A DNA stretch of 64,000 nt from Gordius sp. MW1 (GCA_964036665.1 OZ038526.1:15190001-15254000); one strand, 5' to 3'; counted from the first letter of the stretch, positions 1 to 10,138 are shown. Program-made: numbers and translations. The notes: generated by a model from the letters alone, not told the origin.

Positions 1-344
1 ATAAAAGTAAGCCAATTTGAGAATCCTATTATCCTCGATTGACTTCCGAAAAGAGGTTTTAAGCTGCGAGAACTATCATTTTTACAAAAGACAACGTTTT
101 ATTGTTGCGATTAGTTTGTTGTATCGCAACGTGAGTGCTTAATTTTTGAAAACTGCTCTATGCGATCATGATTTCAAAGTAATAGTTTTTGGATTCTTAT
201 AAATTTTTACTTGGGATCATAGAAACCACGTCTGAAAACGACAACTTTCATCGGATGAATACGGTTCAAAGAAAAATATTTTTTTCGATTCTATGTGAAA
301 GAGCATGAAAAAATATATAAAAGTAAGTAATTTGAGAATCCTAT

Positions 345-2410
345 TATCCTCGATTGACTTCCGAAAAGAGTTTTAAGCTGCGAGAACTATCATTTTGACA
401 AAAGACAACGTTTTATTGTTGCGATTAGTTTGTTGTATCGCAACGTGAGTGCTTAATTTTTGAAAACTGCTCTATGCGATCATGATTTCAAAGTAATAGT
501 TTTTAGATTCTGATAAATTTTTACTTAGGATCATAGAAACCACGTCTGAAACGACAACTTTCATCGGATGAATACGGTTCAAAGAAAAATATGTGAAAAA
601 TTTTGACATAAAAATATTTATTTTTTTCGTTACTATGTGAAAAAGCATGAAAAAATATATAAAAGTAAGCCAATTTGAGAATCCTATTATCCTCGATTGA
701 CTTCCGAAAAGAGGTTTTAAGCTGCGAGAACTATCATTTTTACAAAAGACAACGTTTTATTGTTGCGATTAGTTTGTTGTATCGCAACGTGAGTGCTTAA
801 TTTTTGAAAACTGCTCTATGCGATCATGATTTCAAAGTAATAGTTTTTAGATTCTGATAAATTTTTACTTGGGATCATAGAAACCACGTCTGAAAACGAC
901 AACTTTAATCGGATGAATACGGTTCAAAGAAAAATATGTAAAATATTTTGAGGTAAAAATATTTATTTTTTTCGATTCTATGTGAAAGAGCATGAAAAAA
1001 TATATAAAAGTAAGCCAATTTGAGAATCCTATTATCCTCGATTGACTTACGAAAAGAGGTTTTAAGCTGCGAGAACTATCATTTTGACAAAAGAAAACGT
1101 TTTATTGTTGCGATTAGTTTGTTGTATCGAAACGTGAGTGCTTAATTTTTGAAAACTGCTCTATGCGATCATGACTTCAAAGTAATAGTTTTTAGATTCT
1201 GATAAATTTTGACTTGGGATCATAGAAACCACGTCTGAAAACGACAACTTTCATCGGATGAATACGGTTCAAAGAAAAATATGTGAAAGATTTTGAGGTT
1301 AAAATATTTATTTTTTTCAATTCTATGTGAAAGAGCATGAAAAAATATATAAAAGTAAGCCAATTTGAGAATCCTATTATCCTCGATTGACTTCCGAAAA
1401 GAGGTTTTAAGCTGCGAGAACTATCATTTTTACAAAAGACAACGTTTTATTGTTGCGATTAGTTTGTTGTATCGCAACGTGAGTGCTTAATTTTTGAAAA
1501 CTGCTCTATGCGATCATGACTTCAAAGTAATAGTTTTTAGATTCTGATAAATTTTGACTTGGGATCATAGAAACCACGTCTGAAAACGACAACTTTCATC
1601 GGATGAATACGGTTCAAAGAAAAATATGTGAAAGATTTTGAGGTTAAAATATTTATTTTTTTCGATTCTATGTGAAAGAGCATGAAAAAATATATAAAAG
1701 TAAGCCAATTTGAGAATCCTATTATCCTCGATTGATTTCCGAAAAGAGGTTTTAAGCTGCGAGAACTATCATTTTTACAAAAGACAACGTTTTATTGTTG
1801 CGATTAGTTTGTTGTATCGCAACGTGAGTGCTTAATTTTTGAAAACTGCTCTATGCGATCATGATTTCAAAGTAATAGTTTTTAGATTCTGATAAATTTT
1901 TACTTGGGATCATAGAAACCACGTCTGAAAACGACAACTTTCATCGGATGAATACGGTTCAAAAGAAAAATATGTGAAAAATTTTGAGGTTAAAATATTT
2001 ATTTTTTCGATTCTATGTAAAAGAGCATGAAAAAATATATAAAAGTAAGCCAATTTGAGAATCCTATTATCCTCGATTGACTTCCGAAAAGAGGTTTTAA
2101 GCTGCGAGAACTATCATTTTGACAAAAGACAACGTTTTGTTGTTGCGATTAGTTTGTTGTATCGCAACTTGAGTGCTTAATTTGAAAACTGCTCTATGCG
2201 ATCATGATTTCAAAGTAATAGTTTTTAGATTCTGATAAATTTTTACTTGGGATCATAGAAACCACGTCTGAAAACGACAACTTTCATCGGATAAATACGG
2301 TTCAAAGAAAAATATGTGAAAAATTTTGAGGTAAAAATATTTATTTTTTTCGATTCTATGTGAAAGAGCATGAAAAAATATATAAAAGTAAGCCAATTTG
2401 AGAATCCTAT
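345..2410 (+). repeat. Six-monomer higher-order segment, copy 1 (2,066 bp)
   Basis: Private variants recur exactly 2,066 bp downstream: a one-base-short AAAAGAGTTTTAAG (364 and 2430), GACATAAAAA (605 and 2671), AACTTTAATC (901 and 2967) and CTTACGAAAAG (1046 and 3112). The two copies are not identical. Examples are ACTTAGGATC against ACTTGGGATC (near 521 and 2588) and GATTGATTTCC against GATTGACTTCC (near 1730 and 3796). Ends are placed where the neighbouring monomers stop matching, so they are approximate. Confidence 0.85.
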
Positions 2411-4476
2411 TATCCTCGATTGACTTCCGAAAAGAGTTTTAAGCTGCGAGAACTATCATTTTGACAAAAGACAACGTTTTATTGTTGCGATTAGTTTGTT
2501 GTATCGCAACGTGAGTGCTTAATTTTTGAAAACTGCTCTATGCGATCATGATTTCAAAGTAATAGTTTTTAGATTCTGATAAATTTTTACTTGGGATCAT
2601 AGAAACCACGTCTGAAACGACAACTTTCATCGGATGAATACGGTTCAAAGAAAAATATGTGAAAAATTTTGACATAAAAATATTTATTTTTTTCGTTACT
2701 ATGTGAAAAAGCATGAAAAAATATATAAAAGTAAGCCAATTTGAGAATCCTATTATCCTCGATTGACTTCCGAAAAGAGGTTTTAAGCTGCGAGAACTAT
2801 CATTTTTACAAAAGACAACGTTTTATTGTTGCGATTAGTTTGTTGTATCGCAACGTGAGTGCTTAATTTTTGAAAACTGCTCTATGCGATCATGATTTCA
2901 AAGTAATAGTTTTTAGATTCTGATAAATTTTTACTTGGGATCATAGAAACCACGTCTGAAAACGACAACTTTAATCGGATGAATACGGTTCAAAGAAAAA
3001 TATGTAAAATATTTTGAGGTAAAAATATTTATTTTTTTCAATTCTATGTGAAAGAGCATGAAAAAATATATAAAAGTAAGCCAATTTGAGAATCCTATTA
3101 TCCTCGATTGACTTACGAAAAGAGGTTTTAAGCTGCGAGAACTATCATTTTGACAAAAGAAAACGTTTTATTGTTGCGATTAGTTTGTTGTATCGAAACG
3201 TGAGTGCTTAATTTTTGAAAACTGCTCTATGCGATCATGACTTCAAAGTAATAGTTTTTAGATTCTGATAAATTTTGACTTGGGATCATAGAAACCACGT
3301 CTGAAAACGACAACTTTCATCGGATGAATACGGTTCAAAGAAAAATATGTGAAAGATTTTGAGGTTAAAATATTTATTTTTTTCGATTCTATGTGAAAGA
3401 GCATGAAAAAATATATAAAAGTAAGCCAATTTGAGAATCCTATTATCCTCGATTGACTTCCGAAAAGAGGTTTTAAGCTGCGAGAACTATCATTTTTACA
3501 AAAGACAACGTTTTATTGTTGCGATTAGTTTGTTGTATCGCAACGTGAGTGCTTAATTTTTGAAAACTGCTCTATGCGATCATGACTTCAAAGTAATAGT
3601 TTTTAGATTGTGATAAATTTTTACTTGGGATCATAGAAACCACGTCTGAAAACGACAACTTTCATCGGATGAATACGGTTTAAAGAAAAATATGTGAAAG
3701 ATTTTGAGGTTAAAATATTTATTTTTTTCGATTCTATGTGAAAGAGCATGAAAAAATATATAAAAGTAAGCCAATTTGAGAATCCTATTATCCTCGATTG
3801 ACTTCCGAAAAGAGGTTTTAAGCTGCGAGAACTATCATTTTTACAAAAGACAACGTTTTATTGTTGCGATTAGTTTGTTGTATCGCAACGTGAGTGCTTA
3901 ATTTTTGAAAACTGCTCTATGCGATCATGATTTCAAAGTAATAGTTTTTAGATTCTGATAAATTTTTACTTGGGATCATAGAAACCACGTCTGAAAACGA
4001 CAACTTTCATCGGATGAATACGGTTCAAAAGAAAAATATGTGAAAAATTTTGAGGTTAAAATATTTATTTTTTCGATTCTATGTAAAAGAGCATGAAAAA
4101 ATATATAAAAGTAAGCCAATTTGAGAATCCTATTATCCTCGATTGACTTCCGAAAAGAGGTTTTAAGCTGCGAGAACTATCATTTTGACAAAAGACAACG
4201 TTTTGTTGTTGCGATTAGTTTGTTGTATCGCAACTTGAGTGCTTAATTTGAAAACTGCTCTATGCGATCATGATTTCAAAGTAATAGTTTTTAGATTCTG
4301 ATAAATTTTTACTTGGGATCATAGAAACCACGTCTGAAAACGACAACTTTCATCGGATAAATACGGTTCAAAGAAAAATATGTTAAAAATTTTAGGTAAA
4401 AATATTTATTTTTTTCGATTCTATGTGAAAGAGCATGAAAAAATATATAAAAGTAAGCCAATTTGAGAATCCTATT
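2411..4476 (+). repeat. Six-monomer higher-order segment, copy 2 (2,066 bp)
   Basis: Directly follows copy 1 and repeats its order of variant monomers at a constant offset of 2,066 bp. Several single-base differences separate it from copy 1, so this duplication looks older than the 11.4-kb one on the right. After about 4380 the match decays (TGTTAAAAATTTTAGG near 4380, then CCAAAAAAAGG near 4491), which sets the right end. Confidence 0.82.
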
Positions 4477-4998
4477 ATCCTCGATTGACTTCCAAAAAAA
4501 GGTTTTAATCTGCGAGAACTATCATTTTTACAAAAGACAACGTTTTATTGTTGCGATTAGTTTGTTGTATCGCAACGTGAGTGCTTAATTTTTGAAAACT
4601 GCTCTATGCGATCATGATTTCAAAGTAATAGTTTTTAGATTCTGATAAATTTTTACTTGGAATCATAGAAACCACGTCTGAAAACGACAACTTTCATCGG
4701 ATGAATACGGCTCAAAGAAAAATATGTGAAAAATTTTGAGGTAAAAATATTTATTTTTTTCGATTCTATGTGAAAGAGCATGAAAAAATATATAAAAGTA
4801 AGCCAATTTGAGAATCCTATTATCCTCGATTGACTTCCGAAAAGAGGTTTTAAGCTGCGAGAACTATCATTTTGACAAAAGACAACGTTTTATTGTTGCG
4901 ATTAGTTTGTTGTATCGCAACGTGAGTGCTTAATTTTTGAAAACTGCTCTATGCGATCATGATTTCAAAGTAATAGTTTTTAGATTCTGATAAATTTT

Positions 4999-5012
4999 TA
5001 CTTGGGATCATA
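4999..5012. repeat. Target-site duplication, left copy
   Basis: TACTTGGGATCATA ends the left satellite block and occurs again at 8637-8650, immediately right of the inserted LINE. The sequence is part of the normal monomer, so the insertion duplicated 14 bp of satellite and left the array in register. The base before each copy differs (T on the left, C on the right), which bounds the duplication at 14 bp. This length fits target-primed reverse transcription by an APE-endonuclease LINE. Confidence 0.93.
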
Positions 5013-5248
5013 TGTATGTATTTTTTGCCCCGAAGACGCCCAAGAGCTTAGTAAGTGCAATCTAAGGTTGAGCCCCTTCTCACGCCAAATGGCGCATAAG
5101 GCCACGTTATTGCTAACGTGTGATTTTATTCCTGTAACAAATGTATGTATTAAGCAGTGTAAATATGCATGATAATAAGTTAATGTACCTTAGGTGTGGG
5201 TTATGGTTAATAATTAGTCATTAGATTATGGGTAGTAAAAAAGTCATA
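5013..5248 (-). other. LINE 3' untranslated region and tail
   Basis: Lies between the reverse-transcriptase stop (5251-5249) and the left target-site duplication. Read on the minus strand it ends GGGGCAAAAAATACATACA, a short TACA-type tail and not poly(A), as is common in RTE-type elements. The string ATGTATGTATT (plus strand) occurs at the tail (5012-5022) and again at 5141-5151. A hairpin lies at 5103-5120. No open frame of note. Confidence 0.8.
5103..5120 (-). other. Hairpin with GNRA-type tetraloop in the LINE 3' UTR
   Basis: On the element's sense strand the sequence reads CACGTTA-GCAA-TAACGTG, a perfect 7-bp stem closed by a GCAA loop of the GNRA class, about 90 nt from the 3' end. Several LINE families (for example the eel UnaL2 element) have a 3' stem-loop recognised by their own reverse transcriptase, so this is a reasonable candidate for that role. 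The function is inference; the stem is seen directly. Confidence 0.6.
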
Positions 5249-7168
5249 TTAGTGGAGGCGAGAAATATGGGTTTCCGAGAAATTTTTTCTATCATTCATG
5301 ATAGCTTGTAACGAGGTCCAATCTTTACCGAGGGTTTGCATGTCGCGGAATACTTTGTACAGCCAACTAATATTGCACGCGCGACCCCTTAATAGAGGAG
5401 GACGCCAAAACAGGGAAGATAAACAATAATTAGTTCCTTTTCTTCTTACCTGATGGGCTAAGAAGCCCCATTTTCTGGTTGAAATTATATTCTTTATCGG
5501 AGGAATTTTGCACCGAACCCACAAATCTTCGTTTGATATTATGTTAGGGTAGAAAATTCTACAAACTATCCGCAGCATTTTATTCACGTTGACTTGAAGT
5601 TTTCTTAGAGTAGGTGCTCTTAAAGACCAGGATTCACAACCGTATAACAGAACTGGTAGGATCATTACTTTGAAAATCCTGAGTCGTGTAGGGAGCGTCA
5701 AGTGGCGGGATCTCCATATGGCGGAGCAAGAGTGGAATTTAACCAGGGTACGTTGTAATTTTGACTCCACATCTACTCCGGCGTAGATGTCTGTTGTGAG
5801 GTCTACTCCTAGGTATCGAACTTTGTGGGACACGTTAACAGGGTTGTTATTGATCAGTATCCTGTCCTCTGAGGGAACGTTTAGTGTTATCATTGCACAT
5901 TTGTCGGCATTTATATATAGTCCAGCTTGTTTTGCCTGATCGGAGAATCTGTCCACCATAGATTGGGCCTTCTTTGTAGAGGTCGCCACCAGACATAAGT
6001 CGTCGGCAAAGATGAGTGAGGATAGCATAGTTCCGTTTAACGTAATGCCATCGGAGGCAAATATTGACCTTTTCATTATCAGATCCATCACTATAATAAA
6101 GAGAAGGGGAGACAATGGGCAGCCTTGTCTGACTTCTGTCGTCACGAGAATTGGGTCTGATAGATGATGAAGGTGAGAGACAACTACCATCATGTCTGCG
6201 TATATAATAAAAATGATTCTGATTATCTTCTTTGGTATTCCCAATAGGCATAGGGACTCCCATATATATAGGTGCTGTACAGAGTCGAAAGCTTTGGCTA
6301 AGTCCAAGAATACAAGGACAAGAGGGGTTTTGCTAGTACTGGAGATATCCATTATATTTCTTAGAGTGATAATATGTTCCGTGGTTGTGCGGCACCTCCT
6401 GAACCCCGCTTGATTGTGTCTAAGTATATCGTCTATCTGGTTGTAGAGTCTATTGTATAATACTTTGATAAAGAGCTTTGATTCAAGGTTTATGATTGTC
6501 ACTCCCCGATAGTTGTTTGGATCAGAAGGGTCTCCTTTCTTGAATAGTTTATTAAGGCGGCTTAACGACCAGGAGTTTGGTAATTCCTCATTATCCCAGA
6601 CTTTGTAAAAAAGGTGGTATAGAAGTTTTCCGGATAGGTCCGAGTCCGCTTTAAGTGCTTCAGCAGTCATCCCCAACGGATCTGCTGCCTTATGTGATTT
6701 AAGAGTTTTGATCACTCTAACAATCTCGGAGATGGATGGTGGGAGTGTGTCAATCGGGAGCGGCGGAGGTCCTTTGAAGTTCTTAATAAATTCTTTATAG
6801 ATGTCCAGTACAGGAACGGGCGAATGGGGGGATAGGATAGAACGGAAGTGGGCTTCCCAAGCTTTTGTCTGGTTTATTGAGTCGTTAGAGCTGTTGTCTG
6901 TTTTTATGTTATAATGGGTGCGCTTAGCTAATGTATTGTATTTAAGGCTATCAATAATTGTAAAGAGGCGATGGCTATTGTTCGAACGTGCAGCTGATTC
7001 TGCCTCACTTGCTTTAGAATTGATGAAAGTTATTTTGTCTTGTCGTATACTTGATTTGATACGCTTGCTAAGGGCAGACAAGCATGAGTGTTTGAACGGA
7101 AGATCCTTTTGCAATGAAATATATTCGTCCTTGTCTTCAACAGGTCTAGTGTCTTTTGGGAAAACCAT
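5249..7168 (-). CDS. LINE reverse transcriptase (second part of a frame-split polyprotein)
   Basis: An uninterrupted 639-residue frame. It would copy element RNA into DNA at a nicked target. Visible RT motifs in order: KGDPSDPNNYRGV (211-223), HNQAGFR (251-257), FLDLAKAFDSV (287-297, motif A with Asp289), RQGCPLSPLLF (347-357), FADD (387-390, the catalytic Asp pair) and YLG (452-454). The C-terminal part has LYGCESWSL (508-516), a Trp- and Arg-rich stretch (around 564-600) and a final W-containing region, like the tail of RTE-type polyproteins. No RNase H or CCHC knuckle is seen. The Met at 7168 is probably not a real start: the frame is open back to a stop at 7228, and residues from about 14 onward continue the endonuclease linker. 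Most likely this was one ORF with the endonuclease, now offset by one base. RT identity is certain; translation as a separate protein is doubtful. Confidence 0.93.
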   Translation of the reverse strand: MVFPKDTRPVEDKDEYISLQKDLPFKHSCLSALSKRIKSSIRQDKITFINSKASEAESAARSNNSHRLFTIIDSLKYNTLAKRTHYNIKTDNSSNDSINQTKAWEAHFRSILSPHSPVPVLDIYKEFIKNFKGPPPLPIDTLPPSISEIVRVIKTLKSHKAADPLGMTAEALKADSDLSGKLLYHLFYKVWDNEELPNSWSLSRLNKLFKKGDPSDPNNYRGVTIINLESKLFIKVLYNRLYNQIDDILRHNQAGFRRCRTTTEHIITLRNIMDISSTSKTPLVLVFLDLAKAFDSVQHLYIWESLCLLGIPKKIIRIIFIIYADMMVVVSHLHHLSDPILVTTEVRQGCPLSPLLFIIVMDLIMKRSIFASDGITLNGTMLSSLIFADDLCLVATSTKKAQSMVDRFSDQAKQAGLYINADKCAMITLNVPSEDRILINNNPVNVSHKVRYLGVDLTTDIYAGVDVESKLQRTLVKFHSCSAIWRSRHLTLPTRLRIFKVMILPVLLYGCESWSLRAPTLRKLQVNVNKMLRIVCRIFYPNIISNEDLWVRCKIPPIKNIISTRKWGFLAHQVRRKGTNYCLSSLFWRPPLLRGRACNISWLYKVFRDMQTLGKDWTSLQAIMNDRKNFSETHISRLH

Positions 7169-8118
7169 GTTTTCGTCTTGATGCGGTTTTTTTGCTTTGG
7201 TGGGTTCGCAAATATCTTTGATAACTCAATGCTGTGTTCGTTGACTGAGAGCTTTGGGAAAACATTGTCTTTAACTTTAAGGAGAAGATTATCTTTAAAC
7301 TCCAGATTGCCTGTTATGCCTTGAGGTCTTATTATTGGGTTTCTATTTGTACAGGGTACATGTAGAGTGGCTGATTTTATTATTAGTTCTGCGGTAATCA
7401 CATGGTGATCAGCATTCACTGTAACGGGATCGTGAATTACTTTGAAGTTCTTGACGGTCTTAAAATGGCGTGACCTACAGAGCATGTGGTCAATTTGACT
7501 TGGTCGGGAGGTATTTGTACCACGGAAGGTAGCTAGCTGGTCGTTGGAAAGTTGAGAAAAGGTGGAAGCAATTCGCCACCTATATTCTTTACACCATTTT
7601 TTCAAGAAAATTCCATTCCTATTGTTGGAGCCCAACGTGTTTTGGCCGATTATGTTGGTGTCATCCCGGTCCGTAAGGGCAACAGAGGCATTGAGGTCTC
7701 CTATTATTATTGGGACTGCCCTAGAAGTCAGATCTTTTGTTGCTTTTACAATAACTTTGAAAAATTCTTTAAGGATCTGTAGTTTGTATGATGCAGTTGG
7801 TGCATAAACATTTATAATTAACACTGTGCGAGCACCCACTTTTAGGTTTAGTATTATAATTCTATCGTTGACTCGGTTTAGGCTCAAAACAGTGAGGCGC
7901 CTATTTACCAGTGTGGAAACTCCTGAAGCTGGGTTGTCGGTAACCCCGGAGTGATAAAGTGTATAGTCGGGATATGTATCCGTTCTTGAGGAAGGAATTC
8001 GTGTTTGTTGTAGACATAGCACGTCTAGTTTATGTTTACGGGCAAACATGAGCATTAGTTGCTGGTTACCTTGTATCATTAGTGAGTTGATGTTTATTGA
8101 TCCAATGTTTAATTTCAT
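7030..8118 (-). CDS. LINE APE-type endonuclease (first part of a frame-split polyprotein)
   Basis: A 362-residue frame beginning at the first ATG after an in-frame TAA (8127-8125). It is an exonuclease-endonuclease-phosphatase fold that would nick target DNA for target-primed reverse transcription. Motifs: SININ (7-11), CLQQTR (35-40), VYAPT (104-108), GDLN (140-143), SQIDH (207-211) and ADHH (236-239). The position that is normally the metal-binding Glu in LQET reads Gln38, which would be expected to cripple nicking. The linker KTWFSQKTLDLLKTR (316-330) matches the segment that joins EN to RT in RTE elements. After about residue 330 the similarity ends and the frame drifts to a stop inside the RT frame, so the last 30 or so residues are probably out of frame. 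Probably non-functional in this copy. Confidence 0.9.
   Translation of the reverse strand: MKLNIGSININSLMIQGNQQLMLMFARKHKLDVLCLQQTRIPSSRTDTYPDYTLYHSGVTDNPASGVSTLVNRRLTVLSLNRVNDRIIILNLKVGARTVLIINVYAPTASYKLQILKEFFKVIVKATKDLTSRAVPIIIGDLNASVALTDRDDTNIIGQNTLGSNNRNGIFLKKWCKEYRWRIASTFSQLSNDQLATFRGTNTSRPSQIDHMLCRSRHFKTVKNFKVIHDPVTVNADHHVITAELIIKSATLHVPCTNRNPIIRPQGITGNLEFKDNLLLKVKDNVFPKLSVNEHSIELSKIFANPPKQKNRIKTKTWFSQKTLDLLKTRTNIFHCKRIFRSNTHACLPLASVSNQVYDKTK
7186..7192 (-). promoter_or_regulatory. Slippery heptamer A AAA AAC, possible -1 frameshift site
   Basis: Within the overlap of the two LINE frames the minus strand reads caa aaa aac in the endonuclease frame, giving A_AAA_AAC in the correct zero phase. 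A -1 slip here enters exactly the reverse-transcriptase frame, which is open from here on. A weak 6-bp inverted repeat, GAAAAC-ATG-GTTTTC (7174-7160), starts 11 nt downstream. Against use: the conserved-looking EN linker continues in the original frame for about 17 codons beyond the heptamer, so a mutational one-base loss near 7120-7145 explains the frames better. Confidence 0.25.
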
Positions 8119-8636
8119 ATTTCTTTATCTGATGGGGTACGCAGGTAGCAAGGCAGGTATATAGAAAGACTCAGTTCTAGTTTGAGGGTATAAATTCTTT
8201 GTAAGCCGTGGTGACAGTATTGCGTTTGCTGTTTGAGATTTTGTCAGAACAAGGGGAACTTAAAGATATCTTTATGCGTCGATGTCATATAAGACTGCTA
8301 AATGGTGATTATTCTTTACGGTTTTTAAATTTGGCGTTATGGAATTTTCCATTGATTTAAAAAGTGGATAGAATTAGACTTAATCTTGGATTTTTTGTTT
8401 TTTATAGTGATTGTTTGTATTTTGTCCAGGATATTCTTATGAATGCTCTTCGGGGGAGGGATTTAGTATTTGTTTAACTATGAATAATGAAAATTAGAGA
8501 TCTAGTATCGAAGTCAAAAAGCGCGCGCGTGCTATTTATCCTTTTATCGATGCTTATAAGAATGGAAATATAAGCTAAAATATTGTAATATACGAGTAAA
8601 AGCAGACGAAATTTCCTAACTTAGGGGAAAAAAAAC
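8119..8636 (-). other. LINE 5' untranslated region
   Basis: About 518 nt upstream of the endonuclease ATG, ending at the right target-site duplication. No ORF1-like frame is present; the one short frame I followed (8352-8272, 26 codons) has no recognisable features. It contains a GCGCGCGCG run near 8521-8529 and, on the plus strand, eight A's at 8628-8635. The A run sits at the element's 5' end, so it is not its poly(A) tail. I see no clear HDV-like ribozyme fold at the 5' terminus, although some RTE elements carry one. Confidence 0.7.
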
Positions 8637-8650
8637 TACTTGGGATCATA
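8637..8650. repeat. Target-site duplication, right copy
   Basis: TACTTGGGATCATA, identical to 4999-5012. The satellite continues from it without loss (GAAACCACGTCTG follows directly), so the monomer that received the LINE can be reconstructed by eye from the two flanks. Confidence 0.93.
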
Positions 8651-10138
8651 GAAACCACGTCTGAAAACGACAACTTTCATCGGATGAATACGGTTCAAAG
8701 AAAAATATGTGAAAGATTTTCCGTTAAAATATTTATTTTTTTCGATTCTATGTGAAAGAGCATAAAAAAATATATAAAAGTAAGCCAATTTGAGAATCCT
8801 ATTATCCTCGATTGACTTCCGAAAAAAGGTTTTAAGCTGCGAGAACTATCATTTTGACAAAAGACAACGTTTTATTGTTGCGATTAGTTTGTTGTATCGC
8901 AACGTGAGTGCTTAATTTTTGAAAACTGTTCTATGCGATCATGATTTCAAAGTAATAGTTTCTAGATTCTGATAAATTTTTACATGGGATCATAGAAACC
9001 ACGTCTGAAAACGAACTTCATCGGATGAATACGGTTCAAAGAAAAATATGTTAAAAATTTTGAGGTAAAAATATTTATTTTTTTCGATTCTATGTGAAAG
9101 AGCATGAAAAAATATATAAAAGTAAGCCAATTTGAGAATCCTATTATCCTCGATTGACTTCCGAAAGGAGGTTTTAAGCTGCGAGAACTATCATTTTGAC
9201 AAAAGACAACGTTTTATTGTTGCGATTAGTTTGTTGTATCGCAACGTGAGTGCTTATTTTTTGAAAACTGCTCTATGCGATCATGATTTCAAAGTAATAG
9301 TTTTTAGATTCTGATAAATTTTTACTTGGGATCATAGAAACCACGTCTGAAAACGACAACTTTCATCGGATGAATACGGTTCAAAGAAAAATATGTGAAA
9401 AATTTTGAGGTTAAAATATTTATTTTTTCGATTCTATGTGAAAGAGCATAAAAAAATATATAAAAGTAAGCCAATTTGAGAATCCTATTATCCTCGATTG
9501 ACTTCCGAAAAGAGGTTTTAAGCTGCGAGAACTATCATTTTGACAAAAGACAACGTTTTATTGTTGCGTAAGTTTGTTGTATCGCAACGTGAGTGCTTAT
9601 TTTTTGAAAACTGCTCTATGCGATCATGATTTCAAAGTAATAGTTTTTAGATTCTGATAATTTTTTACTTGGGATCATAAAAACCACGTCTGAAAACGAC
9701 AACTTTCATCGGATGAATACGGTTCAAAAGAAAAATATGTGAAAAATTTTGAGGTTAAAATATTTATTTTTTCGATTATATGTAAAAGAGCTTGAAAAAA
9801 TATATAAAAGTAAGCCAATTTGAGAATCCTATTATCCTCGATTGACTTCCGAAAAGAGGTTTTAAGCTGCGAGATCTATCATTTTGACAAAAGACAACGT
9901 TTTATTGTTGCGATTAGTTTGTTGTATCGCAACGTGAGTGCTTAATTTGAAAACTGCTCTATGCGATCATGATTTCAAAGTAATAGTTTTTAGATTCTGA
10001 TAAATTTTTACTTGGGATCATAGAAACCACGTCTGAAAACGACAACTTTCATCGGATGAATACGGTTCAAAGAAAAATATGTGAAAGATTTTGAGGTAAA
10101 AATATTTATTTTTTTCGATTCTATGTGAAAGAGCATGA

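Larger units (their letters stand above)
1..5012 (+). repeat. 345-bp satellite array, block A (left of the LINE)
   Basis: About 14.6 head-to-tail copies of a 345-bp AT-rich monomer. Each copy runs through the same landmarks in order: CTTGGGATCATAGAAACC, TTCATCGGATGAA, an A/T-tract stretch, TATATAAAAG, GCCAATTTGAGAATCC, the GTTGCGAT...ATCGCAAC dyad and ATCATGAT. Block-specific variants include a TTTTTACAAAAG spelling in many copies, TTTAATCGG at about 904 and 2970, and one short-form monomer near 282. No gene is visible. All copies point the same way, as expected for satellite DNA evolving by unequal exchange. Orientation is nominal because the satellite has no known transcript. Confidence 0.97.
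5013..8636 (-). mobile_element. RTE-like non-LTR retrotransposon (LINE), minus strand, apparently full length
   Basis: This 3,624-bp insertion shares no sequence with the satellite and is flanked by a 14-bp target-site duplication. In the element's own direction (right to left) it has a 5' region of about 518 nt, an APE-type endonuclease frame, an overlapping reverse-transcriptase frame, a 3' untranslated region of 236 nt and a short tail ending ATACATACA. The order EN then RT, the absence of an ORF1, RNase H or zinc knuckle, the total size and the non-poly(A) tail fit the RTE clade or a close relative. The coding part is visibly less AT-rich than the satellite. Probable damage: the EN and RT frames are offset by -1, and the EN catalytic Glu is replaced by Gln. 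Clade assignment is inference; that it is a non-LTR element is firm. Confidence 0.93.

Noticed and set aside
5847..6413. Open frames of 138 residues (minus, 5847-6263) and 73 residues (plus, 6192-6413)
   Set aside because: Both lie inside the reverse-transcriptase coding region in other frames and show no domain of their own.
6918..7807. Plus-strand open frames at 6918-7181, 7552-7782 and 7562-7807
   Set aside because: Antisense shadows of the LINE endonuclease and RT coding sequence.
8624..8636. GGGGAAAAAAAAC read as a poly(A) tail of a plus-strand element
   Set aside because: All coding evidence is on the minus strand, so this is the element's 5' end. The opposite end carries the short TACA-type tail.
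8119..8636. HDV-like ribozyme or an ORF1 protein at the LINE 5' end
   Set aside because: The 5' end starts GTTTTTTTTCCCC with no evident nested double pseudoknot, and the one short frame I followed there (8352-8272) has only 26 codons.
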